Notes under the pieces: model-generated
Databases searched by the model: none
What the model was told of the DNA's origin: nothing
Seen by the model: the letters and a program-made list of their open reading frames with translations, nothing else
Made by a program: the position numbers and the translations under genes
NCBI RefSeq assembly: GCF_003258705.1
Contig: NZ_CP029480.1
Coordinates: 4,712,001 to 4,776,000, forward strand
From: Arcticibacterium luteifluviistationis
GTDB taxonomy: Bacteria; Bacteroidota; Bacteroidia; Cytophagales; Spirosomataceae
DNA: 64,000 bases
Reading direction: 5' to 3'
In this document: positions 45,742 through 54,460 of the stretch, in pieces
Position numbering within the stretch: the first letter of the stretch is position 1
Layout of the letters: each line of letters opens with the position of its first letter

Positions 45742-47853
45742 ATGGCTCGCGATTTAAAATACACAAGAAATATTGGTATTGCCGCTCATATTGATGCAGG
45801 TAAGACTACAACTACAGAACGTATCCTTTATTACGGAGGAGTTAGTCACAAGATTGGAGAAGTTCATGACGGTGCTGCTACGATGGACTGGATGGAGCAA
45901 GAGCAAGAAAGAGGTATTACCATTACTTCTGCTGCTACTACGCTAGACTGGAAGTACAAAGAGCAGAATTATCACATGAACATCATTGACACACCTGGTC
46001 ACGTAGACTTTACGGTGGAGGTGAATAGATCATTGAGAGTTTTGGATGGTCTTGTATTCTTGTTTTCTGCTGTTGATGGTGTAGAGCCACAGTCTGAAAC
46101 TAACTGGAGACTAGCAAACAACTATAATGTTGCTCGTTTAGGTTTCGTAAATAAAATGGACCGTCAAGGTGCAGATTTCTTAAACGTGTGTGCACAGGTT
46201 AAAGAAATGTTAGGAAGTAACGCCGTACCTCTTCAGTTACCTATCGGAAACGAAGAGAATTTTGAAGGTGTTGTTGATCTTGTTTACAATAGAGGTATTG
46301 TTTGGAACGAGGAAGATAAAGGAATGACTTTTACGGAAGTGCCTATTCCTGCTGACATGGTAGATGATGTTGCTCATTGGAGAGAGAATCTATTGGAATC
46401 AGTAGCGTCTGCTGATGAGTCATTGATGGAGAAGTTTTTTGAAGATCCTGAGTCTATTAGTGCTGAGGAAATTATCAATGCACTTAGAATAGCTACAATT
46501 AGCATGGACATCGTTCCAATGCTTTGTGGTTCTGCCTTTAAAAACAAAGGTGTTCAAACGATGTTGGATTATGTGATGGAACTTTTACCTTCTCCTTTAG
46601 ATAGAGACGGTATTGTAGGTACACATCCTGAGACAGAAGAGAAAATCAAACGTCAGCCAGATAGTTCTGAGCCGTTTTCGGCATTGGCATTTAAAATTGC
46701 AACAGATCCATTTGTAGGTCGTCTTTGCTTTATTCGTTCTTATTCAGGTACATTACCTTCTGGGTCATATATCTTGAACAACAGAAACGGTAAAAAAGAA
46801 CGTATCTCAAGAATTTTCCAAATGCACGCCAACAAGCAAAATCAAATTGATGAATTGCAAGCTGGTGATATTGCTGCGGTAGTAGGGTTTAAAGATATCA
46901 AAACTGGAGATACATTATCTGATGTAGATCATCCAATCGTTTTTGAATCAATGAATTTCCCAGATCCAGTAATTGGATATGCTATTGAGCCTAAGAAAAC
47001 TGCTGATCAAGATAAATTTGGTAACGCTATTGCGAAACTAATTGAGGAAGATCCAACACTTCAAGTAGAGACTAACGAAGAAACTGGTCAAACTATCATG
47101 AAAGGTATGGGTGAGCTTCACCTTGATATCATTATTGATAGAATGCGTCGTGAGTTTAAAGTTGAAATTAACCAAGGTGCTCCTCAGGTTGCATACAAAG
47201 AGGCTTTAACAAAACTTTACGAAGGAAGAGAAGTTTATAAGAAACAATCTGGTGGTCGTGGTAAGTTTGCAGACATTGTTTATTCAATGGGACCTGTAGA
47301 TGAGCCAGAAGAAGGAAAAGAGATTGTTCCTGGCTTACAGTTTGAAAATAAAATTGTTGGTGGTTCTATTCCAAGAGAATTTATCCCTTCTGTAGAGAAA
47401 GGCTTTAGAGAGGCTATGAAAAATGGTCCTTTAGCTGGTTTCCCAGTTGATAGTATGAAAGTATCTCTTGTTCATGGTTCTTTCCATGACGTGGATTCTG
47501 ACTCATTCTCTTTTGAAATGGCGGCTCGTTTAGCGTTCCGTAATTCAGGTAAAGAAGCTGGTGCTAAATTATTGGAGCCAGTTATGGCTGTTGAGATTTT
47601 AACTCCAGATGAGTATACAGGTCCTATCACAGGTGATATGAACCGTAGAAGAGGTATCATGAAAGGAATGGATACTAAGCAAGGTTCTCAAGTAATCAAG
47701 GCTTCTGTTCCTCTTTCTGAATTATTCGGTTACGTAACTGACCTTAGAACTATTTCTTCAGGTCGTGCAACAGCCAACTTGACTTTCTCTCATTACGATT
47801 TCGTTCCGCAAAGTCTTGCAGAAGATGTAATCAAGAAAGAAAAAGGTTTGTAG
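45742..47853 (+). CDS. fusA: translation elongation factor G
   Basis: 703 residues, full length. GTPase motifs: P-loop [14 protein letters not shown], switch [22 protein letters not shown] and the G5 loop GSAFKNKG. Domains II-V follow, with [10 protein letters not shown] and [20 protein letters not shown]. It drives ribosomal translocation. The canonical sequence suggests the housekeeping copy and not a paralogue. It is monocistronic with its own promoter, and a terminator follows at 47877. Confidence 0.98.
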   Translation: MARDLKYTRNIGIAAHIDAGKTTTTERILYYGGVSHKIGEVHDGAATMDWMEQEQERGITITSAATTLDWKYKEQNYHMNIIDTPGHVDFTVEVNRSLRVLDGLVFLFSAVDGVEPQSETNWRLANNYNVARLGFVNKMDRQGADFLNVCAQVKEMLGSNAVPLQLPIGNEENFEGVVDLVYNRGIVWNEEDKGMTFTEVPIPADMVDDVAHWRENLLESVASADESLMEKFFEDPESISAEEIINALRIATISMDIVPMLCGSAFKNKGVQTMLDYVMELLPSPLDRDGIVGTHPETEEKIKRQPDSSEPFSALAFKIATDPFVGRLCFIRSYSGTLPSGSYILNNRNGKKERISRIFQMHANKQNQIDELQAGDIAAVVGFKDIKTGDTLSDVDHPIVFESMNFPDPVIGYAIEPKKTADQDKFGNAIAKLIEEDPTLQVETNEETGQTIMKGMGELHLDIIIDRMRREFKVEINQGAPQVAYKEALTKLYEGREVYKKQSGGRGKFADIVYSMGPVDEPEEGKEIVPGLQFENKIVGGSIPREFIPSVEKGFREAMKNGPLAGFPVDSMKVSLVHGSFHDVDSDSFSFEMAARLAFRNSGKEAGAKLLEPVMAVEILTPDEYTGPITGDMNRRRGIMKGMDTKQGSQVIKASVPLSELFGYVTDLRTISSGRATANLTFSHYDFVPQSLAEDVIKKEKGL

Positions 47854-47876
47854 GATTTACAAACCCTCTAGATATA

Positions 47877-47906
47877 AGAAAAGCAGCTCATTTGAGCTGC
47901 TTTTCT
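47877..47906. terminator. bidirectional terminator between fusA and tgt
   Basis: Near-perfect palindrome AGAAAAGCAGCTCA / TGAGCTGCTTTTCT in the short space between converging genes; it gives U runs on both strands. Confidence 0.85.
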
Positions 47907-47926
47907 CGTTTTATAGGTTTCCGAAA

Positions 47927-49057
47927 TTATAATCGAGTCATAAATTGTTTGATGGCTTTCGGCTTCCAAGTGGCAAAGTCACCGGCCAGAATATGTTCAC
48001 GAGCCTGCTCTACTAACCAGATGTAGAAGGCTAGATTATGCACACTGGCAATCTGAGAACCCAGCATTTCTTTGCATTTAATAAGGTGTTTTAAATAGGC
48101 TTTGGTATAGAACTTAGATGAGTAGCAATCTAAGTTAGGGTCTATTGGAGAAAAGTCATCCTCCCATTTTTTGTTTCTAATATTGATAATCCCTTCCGTG
48201 GTAAAAAGCATACCATTTCTGGCATTTCGGGTTGGCATCACACAGTCAAACATGTCAGTACCTAAGGCAATACCCTCCAGAATGTTTTCCGGAGTACCCA
48301 CTCCCATTAAGTAACGAGGTTTTTCCTTTGGTAAAATGTCATTTACCACTTCTAGCATGGCATACATATCTTCAGCTGGTTCACCTACAGAAAGCCCACC
48401 TATTGCATTGCCTTCTCTGTTTTGCTCCGCAATAAACTCTGCTGATTGTTTTCGTAAGTCTGGATAAACACTACCCTGAACTATTGGAAAGAGTGACTGG
48501 GTATGGTCATAAATTGGTTCTGTTTCATCAAATCGTTTTATGCATCTTTTTAGCCATCGGTGCGTCATGTGCATCGAGTTTTCTGCATAACCATAATCAC
48601 AAGGGTAGGGGGTGCACTCATCAAAAGCCATAATGATATCTGCACCTATTATTCGCTGAATGTCCATGACATATTCGGGAGAAAACATATGTTTGGAGCC
48701 ATCAATATGTGAACTGAATTTGGCACCCTCTTCAGTGATTTTTCTCATTTCTTTTAGTGAGAAAACTTGGTAGCCGCCACTATCTGTCAAAAGAGGCTTG
48801 TCCCAGCCGTTAAAACCGTGAAGGCCTCCTGCTTTCTGAATAATATCTAAGCCTGGTCGAAGATACAGATGGTAGGTGTTTCCAAGAATGATTTGAGCGT
48901 GAATATCATCTTTTAGTTCTCGTTGATGTACGCCCTTTACTGTGCCAGCAGTTCCTACGGGCATAAAGATAGGCGTCAATATTTCGCCATGATCGGTAGT
49001 GATTTTTCCGGCCCTTGCTTTACTTCCCGGGTCTGTGGTTTTTAGCTCAAATTTCAT
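47927..49057 (-). CDS. tgt: queuine tRNA-ribosyltransferase
   Basis: 376 residues. Active-site Asp residues lie in LLTDSGGYQVFSL and AFDECTPYPCDYGYAENSMH (the first Asp) and in GTDMFDCVMPTRNARNG (the nucleophile Asp). GGLSVGEPAEDMYAMLE and RYLMGVGTPENI complete the family pattern. The zinc ligands appear as CYSSKFYTKAYLKHLIKCKE with Cys and a later His. It exchanges guanine-34 for preQ1 in tRNAs with GUN anticodons. Stand-alone gene. Confidence 0.97.
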   Translation of the reverse strand: MKFELKTTDPGSKARAGKITTDHGEILTPIFMPVGTAGTVKGVHQRELKDDIHAQIILGNTYHLYLRPGLDIIQKAGGLHGFNGWDKPLLTDSGGYQVFSLKEMRKITEEGAKFSSHIDGSKHMFSPEYVMDIQRIIGADIIMAFDECTPYPCDYGYAENSMHMTHRWLKRCIKRFDETEPIYDHTQSLFPIVQGSVYPDLRKQSAEFIAEQNREGNAIGGLSVGEPAEDMYAMLEVVNDILPKEKPRYLMGVGTPENILEGIALGTDMFDCVMPTRNARNGMLFTTEGIINIRNKKWEDDFSPIDPNLDCYSSKFYTKAYLKHLIKCKEMLGSQIASVHNLAFYIWLVEQAREHILAGDFATWKPKAIKQFMTRL

Positions 49058-49270
49058 TCGGCAAAATTAAGTCTAATAAAGCGAGTCTGAAACTATTTTT
49101 GAAGCTGGTGCAATAGGAATTGAAATTACTCGAAACACACTTTAAGACATAAATACATCAGAATAGTTGTTATCTTTGAGCATATTTAACACTATAATCA
49201 TAGAATGATCCTATCACTATTTTGGAAATAGAGAATTATTCATTGAGCGTAAAAAAAACACTATTATTAA

Positions 49271-50476
49271 GTGATCTGGGATTATATTTTTCCGGCAATT
49301 TTTGGAACAGCTGTCTTTATTCAGCTGATTTATCTGCTTTTCGTTTTTACCGCTCTTTTAAAAGACGAGCCGGTAACTGAAGAAAAACAGAAGACGCCAA
49401 GTGTTTCTATAATTGTGGCGGCTTGGAATGAACTTGTCAATTTGAAAGAGCTTTTACCGCTTTTAGATAATCAAGATTACCCAGATTTTGAAATTGTAGT
49501 AGTAGACGATAGATCATCTGATGGTACGTATGATTACCTAAGAACGAATGAAGGTGAATACAAAAACCTCTTGTTTGTTAATGTAAAAGCTTTACCGGAA
49601 CACTTTACTGCTAAGAAATATGCAGTAACTATGGGTATTAAAAAGGCAACTAAGGAAGTGATTTTACTTACTGACGCCGATTGTAGACCACTAAGCAAAA
49701 ACTGGATAAGAGAAATGGCTGCCAAGCTGAAGGACGACAAAGAAGTGGTTCTTGGTTTTTCTCCTTATAATAAATACCCAGGACTATTGAATGCCTTTAT
49801 TAGATATGAGACATTCCAAACAGCTTTACAGTACATGTCTTTTGCTAAAGTAGGAATGCCTTTTATGGGTGTGGGTAGAAACCTTATGTATAGAAGGGAA
49901 TGTTTTTGGCAAAACAAAGGCTTCTCCACACATATGGGTTTGCTGAGCGGAGATGATGACCTTTTCATAAACGAAGTATCTAAAAGTAATAATACAGAAA
50001 TTTCGCTGAACTACGACTCTTATGTTAGTTCTGAACCAAAAACGACGTTTGACTCTTGGGTTACTCAAAAACGAAGACACCTTTCAGTAGGGAAAAAGTA
50101 TAAGGCAAGAGATAAATTTAGTATAGCTATGCTATGGTTAAGCTTTTTGGCTTGCTGGTTTTTTATTATTCCGGCATTTGTAGCTGAACCTTCATGGTTT
50201 GTTTTACCTGATTGGATGCGAGTTTCGGAACAGTGGCTTGATAGTATAGGCTGGCAACAGTATACGCCATATACTAATTGGATGAGGGTAGTTACTGGAG
50301 TTTTTATTTCTTGGTTATTACTTCGATGGTTAATTTTGTCATTGACTAATAAGAAACTTGGCCTTACGGTAAGTTCAGGTAAGATTCTACTTTTAGATTT
50401 TTTATATTTTGCTTATTTGGTGATTTTTGGGATGATGTCTTTGTTTTCCAATCCTAAGAAAATCAAGTGGAGATAA
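49271..50476 (+). CDS. membrane glycosyltransferase, GT2 family
   Basis: 401 residues beginning with GTG. One N-terminal membrane helix (~8-30), a cytoplasmic GT-A domain at ~45-290, and C-terminal helices at ~285-310, ~345-360 and ~375-395. GT2 motifs: VSIIVAAWNE, VVDDRSSDGT, LLTDADCRP (DxD), SGDDDLFINE, and QKRRHLSVG (the QxxRW-like acceptor site). This layout is typical of processive or polyisoprenol-linked sugar transfer to envelope glycans. Donor and acceptor are unknown. It lies 48 bases upstream of rsmG. Confidence 0.87.
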   Translation: MIWDYIFPAIFGTAVFIQLIYLLFVFTALLKDEPVTEEKQKTPSVSIIVAAWNELVNLKELLPLLDNQDYPDFEIVVVDDRSSDGTYDYLRTNEGEYKNLLFVNVKALPEHFTAKKYAVTMGIKKATKEVILLTDADCRPLSKNWIREMAAKLKDDKEVVLGFSPYNKYPGLLNAFIRYETFQTALQYMSFAKVGMPFMGVGRNLMYRRECFWQNKGFSTHMGLLSGDDDLFINEVSKSNNTEISLNYDSYVSSEPKTTFDSWVTQKRRHLSVGKKYKARDKFSIAMLWLSFLACWFFIIPAFVAEPSWFVLPDWMRVSEQWLDSIGWQQYTPYTNWMRVVTGVFISWLLLRWLILSLTNKKLGLTVSSGKILLLDFLYFAYLVIFGMMSLFSNPKKIKWR

Positions 50477-50524
50477 GCTTCCAAGTCAATTGACTGTCAA
50501 TTTTGAATCAATAATTCCGTATTA

Positions 50525-51148
50525 ATGGACATTATATTAAAATACTTTCCAGATTTAACAGAGAAGCAGAAGGGCGAATTTGCTCAGTTGCTTGACCTTT
50601 ATACGCTTTGGAATTCTCAAATCAATGTTATTTCTAGAAAAGATGTGGATGCTTTGTACGAAAAGCATGTGCTTCATTCTTTAGGAATAGCGAAGGTTTA
50701 TCAGTTTGCACCAAACTCAAAGGTTTTAGATGTTGGAACTGGCGGTGGTTTTCCAGGTATTCCATTGGCCATTATGTTTCCTGAAGTTCAGTTTCATTTA
50801 GTAGACTCTATTGGAAAGAAAATTAAGGTAGTTAATGAAGTTGCGGAAGCACTTGGCTTGAAGAATGTAACAGCTCAGCATGAACGTGCAGAGAATGTTA
50901 AAGGAAAATATGACTTTATAGTAAGTCGTGCGGTAACCAGAATGAAGCCATTTATTGCCTGGATTCATCAAAAGTTTGAATCTAGATCTATTAATTCACT
51001 AGATAATGGAATCCTTTATTTAAAAGGAGGAGACTTGGAAGAAGAACTCAACGAAGCAAAATGCCCTTACCAAGAGCATTTGCTTGCTGATTTTTTTGAA
51101 GAAGAGTTCTTTGAGACTAAGAAAGTTATTTACGTACCCTTTTCTTAA
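50525..51148 (+). CDS. rsmG: 16S rRNA (guanine527-N7)-methyltransferase
   Basis: 207 residues. The SAM motif is LDVGTGGGFPGIPLAIMFPE, preceded by LWNSQINVISRKD and followed by VSRAVTRMKPF, all typical of RsmG (GidB). It methylates G527 in the 530 loop of 16S rRNA. It probably shares a transcript with the glycosyltransferase 48 bases upstream. Confidence 0.95.
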   Translation: MDIILKYFPDLTEKQKGEFAQLLDLYTLWNSQINVISRKDVDALYEKHVLHSLGIAKVYQFAPNSKVLDVGTGGGFPGIPLAIMFPEVQFHLVDSIGKKIKVVNEVAEALGLKNVTAQHERAENVKGKYDFIVSRAVTRMKPFIAWIHQKFESRSINSLDNGILYLKGGDLEEELNEAKCPYQEHLLADFFEEEFFETKKVIYVPFS

Positions 51149-51160
51149 GGTTCAATATTA

Positions 51161-51631
51161 TTAACAGCCGCATTCGCCAATCACTTGGATTGTTTTTTTG
51201 CTTCCGTCTATCTTGTTGATTTCCATGGAGCCTTCATATTGCCAGGTTTCATCTTCATGGCCTGTTTCGGTTAAATTGATATCGACTCCGTAGTGTTCGG
51301 CTCTGCATTTATGATAGACCACACCGTTTTCACTATGGGCTTCATAAATTTCAAGAGCTTCAAAAGTGTCTCCGATTTTGATAAAGGCGAGCCTAGAAAA
51401 ATCATCTACGTAAATATAACCCTCATCTTCTTTCCCTTTTTCTTTATAATAGCAGGCACAGCCATCAATAGCTTTAGGAAATTCACTTTCCTGAAAGCTT
51501 GAAAGATTAATAGTGTTTATTGACTCCGTAGGATCTTCTGCTATACTTTCGCTATCACTTGCACTTTCATTTGACTGACTGTTACATGCTGCCAAAGCTA
51601 AAGCAAGGCCTAATACCGCTATTAATTTCAT
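51161..51631 (-). CDS. hypothetical lipoprotein
   Basis: 156 residues. Lipoprotein signal MKLIAVLGLALALAAC (Cys16) and an acidic Ser-rich linker. The mature domain has paired cysteines (GCACYY at ~58, CRAEHYG, and the terminal GECGC), which may form disulfides or bind metal. The ordered strands GYIYVDDFSRLAFIKIGDTF and TWQYEGSMEINKIDGSKKTI resemble small lipoproteins common in Bacteroidota. Four bases after tesB, so likely in one transcript. Function unknown. Confidence 0.75.
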   Translation of the reverse strand: MKLIAVLGLALALAACNSQSNESASDSESIAEDPTESINTINLSSFQESEFPKAIDGCACYYKEKGKEDEGYIYVDDFSRLAFIKIGDTFEALEIYEAHSENGVVYHKCRAEHYGVDINLTETGHEDETWQYEGSMEINKIDGSKKTIQVIGECGC

Positions 51632-51635
51632 ATTC

Positions 51636-52505
51636 TTATTTCAATGTTCCTTTTTTCGCTTTTCTGATTAAGCCTTCCTGTACTACGGATGCTACTAGTT
51701 TACCTTTTTGAGTAAAGATATTTCCCCTGGTAAATCCACGAGTATTTGAAGCACTAGGGCTATCTAAGGCATAAAGCATCCACTCGTCAATTCTGAAATC
51801 ACGATGAAACCACATGGCATGGTCAAGGCTAGCCATAAATAAATCTTTAGGAATAGGACCTTTAGTATGTGGAAGGGTGGCAGTGGTTAGTAGATTATAA
51901 TCGGAAACATATGTTAAGAGTGTCTGATGTACGTCGAGTCCGCCTTCTACTTTTTCTTTCGCTTTAAACCAAATGTGTTTGTAAGGAGGTTTGGTGCTTC
52001 TGTCAAAAACATTTAACTTTTCTACAGGTCTAAATTCAAAAGGACGTGTTTTAATAGATTGAAGGATGTTTTGGGGAACAAAAAGCTTGTATTTGTTTAC
52101 CAAATCTTCGTCAGACTTTAAACCTTCAGGCCCGACCACGTTTGGCATGTCAATTTGATGGTCAAAACCCTCTTGTTTTGATTGAAAAGATATGGAGGTA
52201 ATAAAGATGGGAACGTCATTTTGCTTAGCAACCACTCTTCTGGTACTAAAACTCCCGCCATCTCTTATACTTTCAACCTCGTAATGAATAGGAATAGAAA
52301 TGTCTCCTGCCAATAGAAAGTAGGCATGTAGGGAATGAGCAAATCTATCTTTGGCTACTGTTTTATAAGCAGCACTTACTGCCTGAGAAAGTACTTGACC
52401 ACCAAAAACCCTATTCCAAGGAGCTTGATAGTTATGACCCACATAAATGTTGGGTGAGAGTTCTTCTAGTTCAATTAGTTTTATGAGTTCGTTGATATCT
52501 TTCAT
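51636..52505 (-). CDS. tesB: acyl-CoA thioesterase II
   Basis: 289 residues, a double hot-dog protein. N-terminal half: VFGGQVLSQAVSAAYKTV and HSLHAYFLLAGD. The catalytic Asp lies in MASLDHAMWFHRDFRIDEWM, then LYALDSPSASNTRGFTRGNI and GKLVASVVQEGLIR at the end. It hydrolyses medium and long acyl-CoA to free fatty acid and CoA. It is followed closely by a small lipoprotein gene. Confidence 0.93.
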   Translation of the reverse strand: MKDINELIKLIELEELSPNIYVGHNYQAPWNRVFGGQVLSQAVSAAYKTVAKDRFAHSLHAYFLLAGDISIPIHYEVESIRDGGSFSTRRVVAKQNDVPIFITSISFQSKQEGFDHQIDMPNVVGPEGLKSDEDLVNKYKLFVPQNILQSIKTRPFEFRPVEKLNVFDRSTKPPYKHIWFKAKEKVEGGLDVHQTLLTYVSDYNLLTTATLPHTKGPIPKDLFMASLDHAMWFHRDFRIDEWMLYALDSPSASNTRGFTRGNIFTQKGKLVASVVQEGLIRKAKKGTLK

Positions 52506-52722
52506 TTAATATTATTCTTTTATTTGTTGTCTATTCTCGTTAATGAGATAGACTTTATAGTTTGTCAATGAACCGCAAAATTACGGCATTTCTTTGACTC
52601 CCTTTTTTCGACGAAATGTTTTGAATTTACCTTCATAATTTTTTAAGCCATGTTGGGGATTTTAATTCTTTATTTATCTACACTTGTTAGATAAATTGTA
52701 ATTTAAGTTAATCAATTCAACC

Positions 52723-53194
52723 TTGAAAAAAAAAATATTATACTAGATCTGTTCCTGATCTTTTGTATCTCTTTGCCCGCTTGGACTCAAAATAATAAAG
52801 CTAACTTTCAGTTAAGGCATGGTGCTTATTTTACTCCGGAAGAAGGGAAAGCAGAACATGTCAAACTAGCTAAGTTGTATGAAAGCAAAGAAGATTGGAA
52901 ATCCAGAGTAGAACAAATTAGACAAGGAATACTAGACGGTGCAAAATTTGGGAAATGTACACCTTTCTGATGAAAAGCATGATTACGATCCATCAAAAGA
53001 CGAGCAGCTTATTTGTTTTTAGTCAAGCATTTAAAGCTGAATAGTACGGAGGTTTTCGTTAAGGAAGTTTTGATGAATCAAGAAATACTATTTTGAGTTC
53101 AGAAGAACTCAGCGTTTTTAATAAGCAATATCCTAGACCTGCTAATGCCGCTATGGGAAATCAAACATTGGAATTGGTTATAGATGCTTATTAA
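52723..53194 (+). pseudogene. degraded alpha/beta-hydrolase (acyl-esterase-like) gene
   Basis: N-terminal remnant: TTG at 52723 with Lys codons, a frame break in a ten-A run, then a signal-like DLFLIFCISLPAWTQ and HGAYFTPEEGKAEHVKLAKL followed by SRVEQIRQGILDGAKFG, which resembles the region ahead of the catalytic domain in Bacteroidota acetyl-xylan-esterase-like hydrolases (from memory). It stops at 52970. Downstream frames carry VKHLKLNSTEVFVKEVL, another shift, and SSEELSVFNKQYPRPANAAM, resembling the C-terminus of the same family. The whole catalytic middle is missing. Next to a pectin-degradation gene, so probably part of a shrinking carbohydrate locus. Confidence 0.55.
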
Positions 53195-53211
53195 ATAGGA
53201 CTAATAGTAAA

Positions 53212-54222
53212 CTAAGCATTTGAAGAAGTTCTAATTTCTAAGAAAGTAGGAAGCTCTAGCTGCTTGTAGCCCATGTTTTTTTTCTTTCCTTCAATGTTAT
53301 CTATCAAAATGTTGACAGCTTCTGCACCTAAGTCAAAGGCTGGTTGACTTACTGTAGTCATTGACGGGTTAAGAAGATTGGCTACATTAATGTTGGTAAA
53401 CCCTACCATTGCTATTTCCTCAGGTATTTTTACATCAATGCTTTTAATAGCTTCATAACAACTTAAGGTTAACCTTTCTCCAGCGGTAAAAAGAGCATCT
53501 AGGTTTTCTTCTTCAATAAGATTCTTAACCGTTTCGGTAATTGTGCTATAATCAAACTCAATGAACCTTACCAAGTTGTCATTATGCGGTAGGTTATGTT
53601 TTTTTAATGCAGCTTTATACCCAGCTAATCTTTCTTGGGAGTTAGACAGATTTGAGGGACCGGTAATATGCCCAATTCTCTTTCTGCCTATTTTTATCAA
53701 ATGTTCTGTTCCCTCAAAAGCACCTTGAAAATTATTGGCTATTACTTTATTTGCTTTTATTCCCTCAGGAACTCTATCAAAGAAAACCATAGGGAATTTA
53801 TCTTCTAGCAAACGCTCAAAAAATGTATAATCTTTAGTGCTCCCAGAAAGAGAAAGAAGGACTCCGTCTAACTTTCTAGCGATTACGTGTTGTAAACAAG
53901 ATTTTTCCCTTTCGGAAGACTCTCTTGACTGAAAGATCATAATATGATATCCTCTTTTTTGAGCTATGTCTTCGGCACCATTAATGGCGTTTGAGAAAAA
54001 GTTGTTCGCAATTTCTGGCACAATGATCCCAATGCTTCTAGTTTTGTTTTCACGTAAACTAAGTGCAATTGGATTTGGTCTATAATTGACTTTTTCGGCA
54101 TAGTCTAAAACCCTTTTCTTTGTGGCATCGCTAATCTCATAGCTGCCTCTTATTGCACGAGATACTGTAGAAGTAGAAAGGTTTAATTCTTTCGCAATGT
54201 CCTTGATGGTTATAGCTTCCAA
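53212..54222 (-). CDS. LacI-family transcriptional regulator
   Basis: 336 residues. HTH and hinge at 1-60: TIKDIAKELNLSTSTVSRAI and RVLDYAEKVNYRPNPIALSL. The periplasmic-binding-protein-like effector domain covers ~60-335 (GIIVPEIANNFFSNAINGAE, VMVGFTNINVANLLNPSMTT matches as VGFTNINVANLL). It diverges from the CE12-GH28 gene across a 238-base spacer that carries a near-palindromic LacI-type site at 54339, so it probably controls that gene and itself in response to a pectin-derived sugar (inference). Confidence 0.93.
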   Translation of the reverse strand: MEAITIKDIAKELNLSTSTVSRAIRGSYEISDATKKRVLDYAEKVNYRPNPIALSLRENKTRSIGIIVPEIANNFFSNAINGAEDIAQKRGYHIMIFQSRESSEREKSCLQHVIARKLDGVLLSLSGSTKDYTFFERLLEDKFPMVFFDRVPEGIKANKVIANNFQGAFEGTEHLIKIGRKRIGHITGPSNLSNSQERLAGYKAALKKHNLPHNDNLVRFIEFDYSTITETVKNLIEEENLDALFTAGERLTLSCYEAIKSIDVKIPEEIAMVGFTNINVANLLNPSMTTVSQPAFDLGAEAVNILIDNIEGKKKNMGYKQLELPTFLEIRTSSNA

Positions 54223-54338
54223 TAGGTCTTCTTTTTAATGTGGGTTCTGATTTTCGTAATGCAAAATAAGGGATTGCACTTTATGCTTTTTTTCCTGAAA
54301 AACATTTAATTATAATATAACAAATAAAAAGTGATTCT

Positions 54339-54350
54339 GGCAACGTTCCC
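54339..54350. promoter_or_regulatory. candidate LacI-family operator
   Basis: GGCAACGTTCCC is a 12-base near-palindrome with the central CG and AACGTT core seen in many LacI-family operators; one pair mismatches. A second dyad CGATATCG follows immediately (54350-54357). It lies between the divergent lacI-type regulator and the CE12-GH28 gene, ~110 bases from each start. No experimental support. Confidence 0.45.
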
Positions 54351-54460
54351 GATATCGTTTGCACAAAAAAAACAAAGGATATGCTAGGCGGCGTTTCACC
54401 TATTAGGTAATCTTGTAAGAGTCCAGTTCTTTATTGGATTTGCACAATACCCAATTTGAA

